A DNA stretch of 53,035 nt from Pirellulales bacterium (lineage in GTDB: Bacteria > Planctomycetota > Planctomycetia > Pirellulales > Pirellulaceae), in contig JAKUOW010000010.1 in assembly GCA_022451045.1 (NCBI GenBank), forward strand, positions 1 to 53,035, in the 5' to 3' direction. This document shows, in pieces, positions 15,675 through 23,613 of the stretch. The position numbers and the translations under genes were made by a program. The notes under the pieces were generated by a model, which was not told where the DNA came from, made no database searches, and worked only from the letters and a program-made list of their open reading frames with translations. Position 1 is the stretch's first letter. Each line of letters starts with the position of its first letter.

Positions 15675-18469
15675 TGGACACACTTCATATATTATTAGGA
15701 CTTGCGACGCTCATACCGTTAGGTGCGTTTTTCTTTAACCTGACGTGCGGGAACAAGTTGCGCGAAGCGGGGAAGATACGCGTTGGTGCATATGTAAGCA
15801 CAATTGCGATCGTGTTTTCCGCGTTGTTGTCATTCCTGAGCTTGTTCATTTGGCTCGGTGGTGCGGATAACTGGGAAAACTTAAACGCATTGTTGGACGG
15901 TGAGCATGCTCACTTTCACGCGATTTCCGGTGAATACTATGTACTTGGTGAGTTTGGTGATAACCTCAAACTGTCGATCGGTTATTACATAGATTCTCTG
16001 ACCGTCTGCATGTTCACGATGGTCACACTGATTGCGACCCTCATTCATATCTATGCTCTGAAGTACATGGATGATGAGCTACCTGCTCAGGAACATGATC
16101 ACAGCCATTTCCCGTGGCCATGGGCCGGAAAACATGGTCATGGCGAACATGATGATCACCATGGTGATGATCACCATGACGATCACGGACATGATGACCA
16201 TGAAGAGCAGGGTCATTTTGATGAATACTACGTTGACCACGAAGTGGTCATGGAAGATGGAAGTCATCTGAAGCGTCGTGGACGTTATCATCGCTTCTTT
16301 CAGGCACTTTCGCTGTTCTGCTTTAGCATGCTTGGCCTTGTCCTTGCTGGTAACGTGGCAATGACATTCGTCTTCTGGGAGTTGGTCGGAATCTGTTCCT
16401 TCTTCCTGATTGGCTTTTACGTGGAACGTCATAGTGCATCCACGGCGGCTAACAAGGCATTTATCGTCAACCGTGTTGGTGACTTTGGGATGATCATTGG
16501 CTTAATGGTGATCTGGACAGGCTTCGGCACTTTTGATTTTGGAGACAGCGAAGTTGACGGTCATAAATCGCTTGGACTGTTTTCACAGATAGAACGACTT
16601 GCTGATGACGCACACGCTTCGGAAGATGCCCAACACGCGGATGCTCACGCAGCAGCCTCTAATTCAGAACTTGCAGCAGGTGCTTTGGCGTTTGTTGCAG
16701 CTGAAGATGAGTCGCACGAAGGTGATACCGCAGATCACGATGAAGATGCAGGCCACGATGAATCGGAATCACATGAGGATGGTGAGCATGCAGATGAGCA
16801 CGGCGAAGGACACACCGACGGCGATAATGCAGAGTCACATGCAGACGGGCACGATGAGGGACATGACGATGGACATGATCATGCGAGTGTTCAGGTCGTA
16901 GTACCGGAAGGACTGGTTATCGCTTCAGCTCGCGAAGAAGTCAACGCATATATGCAAGAGCATGGTGTTGATCAAAGCGTAGCTGCGAAGGCTGTACAGG
17001 CGAAACAAATTGAAGAAGGTGGCACGCCGTATGGTTACTGGCTGCTAATCATTGGTGGTATTGGTATTTTCTGCGGTTGTATCGGTAAGAGTGCTCAATT
17101 CCCATTGCACGTTTGGTTACCTGACGCGATGGAAGGTCCCACGCCGGTATCCGCACTTGTTCACTCAGCAACGATGGTGGCAGCAGGCGTATTCCTGACA
17201 GGTAGATTCTTCCCAATGTTTGTACCGGAAGTCCTGCTAGTGATTGCCGTGGTTGGAGTAATTACCTTATTCATTGCGGCAACCATTGCCATTACAGCAG
17301 TTGATATCAAGAAGGTACTGGCGTACTCAACGATTAGCCAACTTGGTTACATGATGATGTCACTTGGTCTTGGTGGTTGGCTCGCCGGCTTACTGCACCT
17401 TTTCACCCATGCATTTTTCAAGAGCCTGTTATTTATGGGTTCTGGAAGTGTAATTCATGCTGTTCATACAAATGACATGCGTGAGATGGGTGGTCTTTAC
17501 AAGAAAATACCGGGCACGTGCTGGACGATGTTCATTGCTTGTCTGGCGATCGCTGGCGCAGGTATTCCATTTGTAATCGGTACAAGTGGCTATTATTCAA
17601 AGGACGCGATACTGGAACAGGCGTTTAGCTTCTGGAGAGTAAACGGTGGTATTGCACCTGGATTATTCTTCTTCCTGGCTGCTGCCGGTGCTGCAATTAC
17701 AAGTTTCTATATGTTCCGTATGTGGTTTATGACCTTTGTCGGCAAGCCACGTAATCAGGAACGATTCGACCATGCTCATGAATACTCCAAGATGGTATGG
17801 CCATTGGTCATTCTTGCTGTATTTGCCGTTGGCGTTGCATGGAAATCGGTTGGATTCTGGGACCTACCATTTAGCCTCTCTAATATGATTGAAGCGTCCC
17901 GTCCGGTGGCTATTAGCCACGTGGATCAAGCGGGAGTCATTTCGAGCATGGTCTGGCCGGATGAGCATGCGAGCCATGCCTGGTCGATCGTCTTCCCTGT
18001 AACACTACTGGCTACGGCGACTGCTATTATTGGATTCCTGCTAGCCGCGGCGTTTTATTGGAAACGGGCGCTGGATGTTTCCGATGTCAAAAACAACTTT
18101 GAGTCGATCTATCGACTGCTTTGGAATAAGTGGTGGTTTGATGAGCTATACGACACCTTGTTTGTCCGTCCGGCACACAAGATCGGTAAGTTTGTCGCCG
18201 CAATAGATAAGTGCATCTTTGACTGGCTGATTGACAGATCAGCGGTTGTTCTTCGTGCTTTCTCCAACCTTTGGAATAAGTACATCGATCAAAAGGCAGT
18301 CGATGGTGTCGCAAATGTTATAGCCGGGTGGATTCACTCGCTAGGTCGCGGGCTTTCCAGAGTACAAACCGGAAATGTCCGACAATATGTGCTGTTTATC
18401 GCCATAGGAGCACTTGCTTTGTTCCTGCTGATTACCGTGTTCTTCAGTTCGTCGATACAAGCATACTAA
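15674..18469 (+). CDS. nuoL: NADH-quinone oxidoreductase subunit L, with His-rich insertions
   Basis: NuoL is the distal antiporter-like subunit of complex I and carries the long lateral helix. The product has 931 residues, against the usual 600-700. The family parts are all present: IHIYALKYM, FFQALSLFCFSMLGLVLAGN with WELVGICSFFLIGF, KSAQFPLHVWLPDAMEGPTP, SALVHSATMVAAGVFL and AYSTISQLGYMMMSLG, then the lateral helix region near the end. Two inserts explain part of the excess. One lies at about 140-190, between HIYALKYM and the next helix, and has 15 His in 51 residues. The other lies at about 310-404, with 15 His among Asp, Glu and Gly. Both should be outside the membrane. The tail has further membrane segments. 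nuoK overlaps it by one base. Confidence 0.94.
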   Translation: MDTLHILLGLATLIPLGAFFFNLTCGNKLREAGKIRVGAYVSTIAIVFSALLSFLSLFIWLGGADNWENLNALLDGEHAHFHAISGEYYVLGEFGDNLKLSIGYYIDSLTVCMFTMVTLIATLIHIYALKYMDDELPAQEHDHSHFPWPWAGKHGHGEHDDHHGDDHHDDHGHDDHEEQGHFDEYYVDHEVVMEDGSHLKRRGRYHRFFQALSLFCFSMLGLVLAGNVAMTFVFWELVGICSFFLIGFYVERHSASTAANKAFIVNRVGDFGMIIGLMVIWTGFGTFDFGDSEVDGHKSLGLFSQIERLADDAHASEDAQHADAHAAASNSELAAGALAFVAAEDESHEGDTADHDEDAGHDESESHEDGEHADEHGEGHTDGDNAESHADGHDEGHDDGHDHASVQVVVPEGLVIASAREEVNAYMQEHGVDQSVAAKAVQAKQIEEGGTPYGYWLLIIGGIGIFCGCIGKSAQFPLHVWLPDAMEGPTPVSALVHSATMVAAGVFLTGRFFPMFVPEVLLVIAVVGVITLFIAATIAITAVDIKKVLAYSTISQLGYMMMSLGLGGWLAGLLHLFTHAFFKSLLFMGSGSVIHAVHTNDMREMGGLYKKIPGTCWTMFIACLAIAGAGIPFVIGTSGYYSKDAILEQAFSFWRVNGGIAPGLFFFLAAAGAAITSFYMFRMWFMTFVGKPRNQERFDHAHEYSKMVWPLVILAVFAVGVAWKSVGFWDLPFSLSNMIEASRPVAISHVDQAGVISSMVWPDEHASHAWSIVFPVTLLATATAIIGFLLAAAFYWKRALDVSDVKNNFESIYRLLWNKWWFDELYDTLFVRPAHKIGKFVAAIDKCIFDWLIDRSAVVLRAFSNLWNKYIDQKAVDGVANVIAGWIHSLGRGLSRVQTGNVRQYVLFIAIGALALFLLITVFFSSSIQAY
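16091..16243 (+). repeat. His/Asp-rich insert 1 in NuoL
   Basis: Residues 140-190 of NuoL are built from short units such as DDHHGDDHHDDHGHDDH. The DNA shows near-repeats of GATGATCACCATG. There are 15 His, and most other residues are Asp, Glu or Gly. Composition like this often binds divalent metals such as zinc, nickel or copper; that is an inference here. Confidence 0.85.
16601..16885 (+). repeat. His/Asp/Glu-rich insert 2 in NuoL
   Basis: Residues 310-404 of NuoL hold 15 His spaced every few residues in a matrix of Asp, Glu, Ala and Gly, ending DGHDEGHDDGHDH. A short alanine-rich stretch interrupts it at about 327-345. It falls between two membrane segments and before the KSAQFPLHVWLPDAM motif. 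Confidence 0.85.
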
Positions 18470-18530
18470 ATTGGAATTTTGAAATATTAAATTACTTTCG
18501 TTTCGAAAGAGATAACTCGGATCAGTCAAA

Positions 18531-20438
18531 ATGTCAGCTCTGATTTCCACAATTATTTTCCTGCCAACCATCATCGCTCTTGGGCTTGGGTTCATGCCTA
18601 GTAAGAAAGATGAAGACGGTGTCAACGATCCTGCGAATAAGAACCTGTTGCTGGGTATCACGCTAGTTACATCCATCGTCGTGATGTTGCTTACGTTTGT
18701 ACTCTGGACCAGTTTTGACTCAGAGAGTGGTGCGATCCAAATGGCGGAGAATCTCGCCTGGATTCCATCATTCGATATTTCTTATTTAATGGGACTCGAT
18801 GGAATTAGCCTCCCGCTTGTATTGTTGACATCGGTTGTCAGCGTGCTGGCAATTGGCGCGAGTTGGTCGATCAATAAGCATGTAAAAGCATATTGTGTAC
18901 TTTTCCTTTTGCTGATGACCGGTATGCTCGGCGTCTTTATGGCATTGGATTTCTTCCTGTTTTATATCTTCTGGGAAGTAATGCTATTACCGATGTATTT
19001 CCTAATCGGCATTTGGGGTGGCCCGAGACGTGAGTACGCCGCCATCAAGTTCTTCATTTACACGCTCGTTGGTGGTGTGTTGATGCTGATCGCAATCCTC
19101 ATGCTGTATTTCAGCAGCGATGTAACGGAATTAGCACAGCATATTGAGGGTGATGTCACGGCTGAGGTCGTCCAGGCTGAGCTTGGTAACCTGCACTTGC
19201 ACGAAACGACTTATGTAGCCATTGCTGATAACGTGAATAACGCAGCAGCTGGTGAAGCTGTCGAGCCAATTCATACTTTTAATCTGCGAGCACTGGCTAG
19301 CATTGGCCAGACGACAGAACAATTCAGCGTGACACTTCAACGCTGGGCATTCCTGTTGTTGTTCATTGGTTTCATTATCAAGGTACCGTCCATTCCGGTT
19401 CATACGTGGCTACCGGATGCACACGTGGAAGCACCTACACCGATCTCGATGATTCTTGCCGGTGTTTTGCTGAAGATGGGTGGCTACGGTATTATCCGAA
19501 TCTGTTATCCGATTTGCCCTCATGGCGGTTATGATCTTGCATATCTGGTTTGCTTCCTTGGTGTCGCTAGTATGTTATACGGTGCCTTTGCTGCACTTGC
19601 CCAAACCGACTTTAAGCGACTGGTTGCATACAGTTCTGTCAGTCATATGGGATATGTCGTACTCGGGATGGGTGTGTGGTCGATTTACGCACCGGAATAC
19701 AACGGTGATTACTGGGCCATGGGTATAACTGGTGCGATGTACCAGATGATTGGTCACGGTATTAGTTCCGCCGGTATGTTCTTCATGGTCGGAATTATTT
19801 ATGACCGTGTGCATCACAGAAATCTGGCTGAATTTGGTGGTTTGTACGGCAAGATGCCGAGATACACGGCTTTGGCGATGGGCTTGTTCTTCGCTGGTCT
19901 TGGACTGCCCGGCTTGTGTGGATTTATCGGTGAAGTACTGGTTGTGCTTTCCGTTTGGAACTTTAGCAAGTTGCTTGCCATTCTTTCCGCCGCAGTCGTA
20001 ATCCTGACAGCTGCATACATCCTTTGGTGTCTGCAACGTGTATACCTTGGACCTCAATACAACGGTCCGCATGAAGAAGAGATCAAACCGATTAATTCTC
20101 GCGAATTTGCTATAGGTGGGACATTACTGGGGTTAGCTATCATCTTTGGCGTATTCCCGAATATCCTGATCAGTCGAATGGATGACACGATTAGTGCTCA
20201 GGTAAGTGACCTAAATACCTGGACGCAGAAAGTAAAGCTGGCAAACGCCGAGGACGCTGAAGAAGCGGGTGAGGCTGAAGAAGTTGCGGACGATGAAGTT
20301 CATGCAGAAGAAGCCGATCACAGTGATTCTCATGACAGCGAAGATGCTGTGGAAGGCGAAGCAGAAGATGCGGTTGAAGCGTCAAATGCTGATCGCAGCG
20401 AACCCGCTATTGAGCAGCTTTCAGCATTAGCTCCTTAG
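18531..20438 (+). CDS. nuoM: NADH-quinone oxidoreductase subunit M
   Basis: NuoM is an antiporter-like proton-pumping subunit of complex I. The 635-residue product is membrane-rich and has the family marks LMGLDGISLPLVLLTSVVSV (about 86-105), FFLFYIFWEVMLLPMYFLIG (about 141-160, with the key Glu), VHTWLPDAHVEAPTPIS, and then KRLVAYSSVSHMGYVVLG. NuoM is normally near 500. The extra length is a polar segment of about 50 residues after the helix ending LYFSSDVTE (near 200-245) and an acidic tail of about 65 residues, rich in Glu, Ala, Asp and a few His. The neighbours nuoL and nuoN are 61 and 47 bases away. Confidence 0.93.
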   Translation: MSALISTIIFLPTIIALGLGFMPSKKDEDGVNDPANKNLLLGITLVTSIVVMLLTFVLWTSFDSESGAIQMAENLAWIPSFDISYLMGLDGISLPLVLLTSVVSVLAIGASWSINKHVKAYCVLFLLLMTGMLGVFMALDFFLFYIFWEVMLLPMYFLIGIWGGPRREYAAIKFFIYTLVGGVLMLIAILMLYFSSDVTELAQHIEGDVTAEVVQAELGNLHLHETTYVAIADNVNNAAAGEAVEPIHTFNLRALASIGQTTEQFSVTLQRWAFLLLFIGFIIKVPSIPVHTWLPDAHVEAPTPISMILAGVLLKMGGYGIIRICYPICPHGGYDLAYLVCFLGVASMLYGAFAALAQTDFKRLVAYSSVSHMGYVVLGMGVWSIYAPEYNGDYWAMGITGAMYQMIGHGISSAGMFFMVGIIYDRVHHRNLAEFGGLYGKMPRYTALAMGLFFAGLGLPGLCGFIGEVLVVLSVWNFSKLLAILSAAVVILTAAYILWCLQRVYLGPQYNGPHEEEIKPINSREFAIGGTLLGLAIIFGVFPNILISRMDDTISAQVSDLNTWTQKVKLANAEDAEEAGEAEEVADDEVHAEEADHSDSHDSEDAVEGEAEDAVEASNADRSEPAIEQLSALAP

Positions 20439-20485
20439 CATCCGGATAAATACAAGATACGCATTAAACAACACGAATTTACGTT

Positions 20486-22189
20486 ATGAACCTGCAACAG
20501 TTAATTAAACAGCTCGCGAATGACTCGACAGAAAGCCTGTCGTGGTTCTTGCCAGAGATCGTACTTTGCGCCGTGATTATGTTGTTGCTACTTGTTCGCC
20601 TCTTTGATGGTAAACAACGCCTAGATCTGTGGTTTGTTGCAATTGCCGGATCGGTAGTTTCCTTTTTGTTTTCACAGCCTTGGCTCGTTTGTGGCGGAGG
20701 AGTTGAACGCACAGAGATTTTTACTGGTCTACTGGTGATTGATGGATTCACGATTGCGGTACGGTCTATTATTCTGCTGTTCCTAGTGCTGTTCCTGGTC
20801 TTTACAAAGATTTCCGGCATTCCTGATAGCGATGACTCGCCGGATATTTACACGCTTGTTTTCGGTGCAACTCTCGGAATGTGCCTGATGGTGTCGTCAA
20901 ACCACTTGTTGATGATATTCCTGGCGATCGAGATGGCATCGGTTCCTTCATATGCTTTGGCTGGAATGCTAAAGGGTCGAAAGCGTGGTAGCGAAGCAGC
21001 ACTAAAATATGCGATTTATGGTGCTGGTGCAGCTGGCGTAATGCTTTACGGCATCAGTTTACTGGCTGGGTTGACCAGCTCAGCGCATCTGCCGACGATC
21101 GCACTTCAGTTAGCTGAGAATCTGGGCACGATGTCAGGTAGTGAACAATTGGTATTGGTGCTCTCAGGACTACTAATAAGTGTTGGATTAGCATTTAAGC
21201 TATCTGCTGTTCCTTTCCACTTCTGGGCACCGGATGTATTTCATGGTTCGTGTGCTGAAGTCAACGCATTTTTGAGTATTGCTTCAAAAGCAGCGGCATT
21301 GGGATTGCTGGTGCGAATTGGGATTGGTGTTGGGTATGTTCCGGGTCTGGAGCAGGAAGTTGCACAGGATGTCGAAGCGGGCCCAGCGGTCGTTGCCGGA
21401 TTATTGCCTGTCGCTGAAGAAGCGATCGAGCCGATTGAAGATTCAGTTGAGCAAGAAGTCACCGTAAACGAAGCATTGCAACCGGTAAGGGATTTTATCG
21501 GCAAACTCATCGCACTGCTGGCGATGATTACGTGCACCTTTGGAAACTTGGCTGCATACTCACAAACCAACATAAAACGATTGTTAGCCTATTCAACAAT
21601 TGCTCATGCCGGTTACATGATGATGGCTATTGCACCCTTGATGTCGTCACTTGGCAGTGATTACGGGGTTGCTGAAGGTGCATTATCCGGTTTGTTGTTG
21701 TACATCGTCGTATACGTTTTTATGAATCTTGGCGCATTCGCAGTGGTTGCGTTTCTACGAAATTACATTGCCAGCGAAGAGATTGCCGATTACAGCGGCA
21801 TGATTCGATCGCGACCTTATATTGTCATCTGTTTGGTACTGGCTCTGTTTAGCCTGGTAGGCTTGCCACCACTAGCAGGATTCCTTGGTAAGTTCGCTGT
21901 GTTTGCGTCGATTGCCGATGCATTTAGAGCAACAGATGCAACTTACTTGCTTGTACTACTTCTGGTCGGTGGTGTTAACACAGCCCTGAGCCTTTACTAT
22001 TACCTGAGGGTCGCGAAGATCATGGTGATGGAGGAACCGGCAGAAGGCGTAGATATTGAACAGTATCCAAAGGCCGGTTTAGAAGCTGTCTATCTCGTGG
22101 CCATTACCCTTCCAACAGCATTGTTGATCTTTTTCTGGAATCCCGTTCACGCATACGTGGTTGATGCAGTAAAAGCGTTAATCAGTTGA
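20486..22189 (+). CDS. nuoN: NADH-quinone oxidoreductase subunit N
   Basis: NuoN is the third antiporter-like membrane subunit of complex I, nearest to NuoK and NuoA. The 567-residue product has the family marks LLMIFLAIEMASVPSYALAG (about 141-160), SEAALKYAIYGAGAAGVMLYG, and KLSAVPFHFWAPDVFHG with AYSTIAHAGYMMMAIAPL. NuoN is usually about 470-500. Residues about 289-332 are an acidic, proline-containing insertion (starting after GYVPGL) in a loop between two helices; the family continues at PVRDFIGKLIALLAMI. It ends the nuo part of the cluster, and a small gene follows 39 bases later. Confidence 0.93.
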   Translation: MNLQQLIKQLANDSTESLSWFLPEIVLCAVIMLLLLVRLFDGKQRLDLWFVAIAGSVVSFLFSQPWLVCGGGVERTEIFTGLLVIDGFTIAVRSIILLFLVLFLVFTKISGIPDSDDSPDIYTLVFGATLGMCLMVSSNHLLMIFLAIEMASVPSYALAGMLKGRKRGSEAALKYAIYGAGAAGVMLYGISLLAGLTSSAHLPTIALQLAENLGTMSGSEQLVLVLSGLLISVGLAFKLSAVPFHFWAPDVFHGSCAEVNAFLSIASKAAALGLLVRIGIGVGYVPGLEQEVAQDVEAGPAVVAGLLPVAEEAIEPIEDSVEQEVTVNEALQPVRDFIGKLIALLAMITCTFGNLAAYSQTNIKRLLAYSTIAHAGYMMMAIAPLMSSLGSDYGVAEGALSGLLLYIVVYVFMNLGAFAVVAFLRNYIASEEIADYSGMIRSRPYIVICLVLALFSLVGLPPLAGFLGKFAVFASIADAFRATDATYLLVLLLVGGVNTALSLYYYLRVAKIMVMEEPAEGVDIEQYPKAGLEAVYLVAITLPTALLIFFWNPVHAYVVDAVKALIS

Positions 22190-22228
22190 TCCGGGTGTAT
22201 AACCATTAAGGGAAATCGATAAGAAGTC

Positions 22229-22660
22229 ATGAGCATTTCAACATCAGACATTCTTAATCACATTTCAGCGATTCACACGTATTCGCTTGCAGCCTATCTG
22301 CGCTGGACAGCGCCGTATTTTGCTCCGGAGCAGCAAGAAGAACGCGATACTCTAGACGTGATCATCGCTGATCAGGAACGAACCGTTGACAAGATCGGTG
22401 CCATAATTATCGATATGCGGGAAGTGGTCATCGGTGGTGAATTCCCTCTGGATTACACCAGCTATCATGATCTGGGATTCGACTATCTGCTCGGAAAGCT
22501 CATCGAAAATGAAACAGAGATCATTGAGAAGGTAACGAAGTGCGTAAACGCGTTACCGGAAGACTCAGAATTCCGCGCGGTTGCTGAAGAAGTGCTTGGC
22601 AATGACAAAGCACATCTTGAGATGTTACAAGAACTACAGGATGGTGCGGCTACTTCATAG
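22229..22660 (+). CDS. Ferritin-like four-helix protein (unknown function)
   Basis: I cannot name this gene, but its 143 residues look like a four-helix bundle of the ferritin-like kind. Helix A is about 10-35 (AIHTYSLAAYLRW), helix B about 43-65 (ADQERTVDKIGAIIIDM), helix C about 85-110 (LIENETEIIEKVTKC) and helix D about 120-137 (LGNDKAHLEMLQEL). Each has acidic residues or His that could bind metal, but a full set of ferritin ligands is not clear. It lies 39 bases after nuoN and is probably read with it. An iron-related or structural role is possible; neither is shown. Confidence 0.55.
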   Translation: MSISTSDILNHISAIHTYSLAAYLRWTAPYFAPEQQEERDTLDVIIADQERTVDKIGAIIIDMREVVIGGEFPLDYTSYHDLGFDYLLGKLIENETEIIEKVTKCVNALPEDSEFRAVAEEVLGNDKAHLEMLQELQDGAATS

Positions 22661-22709
22661 TTGCCCGCACGTGTAGTCACTCTCTACTGTTGTTTTCGGG
22701 AGAGATTCT

Positions 22710-23486
22710 ATGCTCATCGACACACACTGTCATCTCGATGATGAGCAATTTGACGAGGTTCGCGACGCGGTGATTACACGGGCATTGGATGCCGGTATCG
22801 ATTTCATGCTGACAATCGGCACCACACTCGAATCCTGTAAGAAGACCATTAAAATTGCCGAGCAGTTTGCATCCGTGAAGGCTGCCGTCGGTATCCAACC
22901 TAACTATTGTGCAGAAGCCAACGATGGCGATTGGGAGCAAATCGTCGAATTAATTAATCATCCGGAAGTAATCGCCATCGGCGAAACGGGTCTGGATCGC
23001 TACTGGGATTACACTCCATTCGAGATGCAGCAGGATTTCTTCGATCGGCACCTGCGATTATCACAGCAAACTGGATTACCTTTTATCGTGCACATGCGAG
23101 AGTGTGGTGATGATATTATCGAAATGCTGCGACATGCATCAGAAAGCGGTCCGCTAAATGGTGTGATGCACTCATTTACCGGCACAGTGGAGCAGGCACA
23201 GCAGTGCGTCGAATTAGGAATGTACATTAGCTTTGCTGGGATGGTGACGTTTAAGAAGTCTGAAGACTTACGTGCGGTAGCAGCATCCATTCCGATCGAT
23301 CGAGTTCTGATTGAAACCGACGCGCCCTATTTGTCACCACATCCGCATAGAGGACAGCGACCAAATGAACCGGCGATGGTGGTCCATACGGCGAGATGTG
23401 TTGCGGAACAGCATGCAATGGATCTTTCGGAGTTCGCAGTTATTTCGACGAGCAATGCCAAGCAGTTGTTTGCCTTTGGCCCATAA
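22710..23486 (+). CDS. TatD-family metal-dependent hydrolase
   Basis: This is a TatD-family hydrolase, a TIM barrel with a two-metal site; family members cut DNA from the 3-prime end or take part in other phosphate-ester cleavage. The 258-residue product has the HxH pair in DTHCHLD (His6 and His8), GETGLD (Glu92), HMRECGDD (His128), HSFTG (His154) and ETDAPYLSPHPHRG (Asp204). In the strand that normally reads GxHPH the sequence has GIQPNYC, so Gln63 replaces the usual His. That His is not one of the main metal ligands, and the enzyme may still be active. GGGAGAG stands eight bases before the ATG. Confidence 0.9.
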   Translation: MLIDTHCHLDDEQFDEVRDAVITRALDAGIDFMLTIGTTLESCKKTIKIAEQFASVKAAVGIQPNYCAEANDGDWEQIVELINHPEVIAIGETGLDRYWDYTPFEMQQDFFDRHLRLSQQTGLPFIVHMRECGDDIIEMLRHASESGPLNGVMHSFTGTVEQAQQCVELGMYISFAGMVTFKKSEDLRAVAASIPIDRVLIETDAPYLSPHPHRGQRPNEPAMVVHTARCVAEQHAMDLSEFAVISTSNAKQLFAFGP

Positions 23487-23613
23487 CTAGTCGATGCTGC
23501 TCTTTGGTCGTATTAGAATAGTCATTTATATCTGGCCGGAAGGTTCGCCAGCCTTTAAGTCGTTACGAGCACACTCCCGATATACTTTTGAATACCTATT
23601 TCTGGAAACACAC

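Noticed and set aside
16071-16901. Met/Thr/Ile-rich frames within nuoL
   Set aside because: They are other phases of the His/Asp-rich coding repeats.
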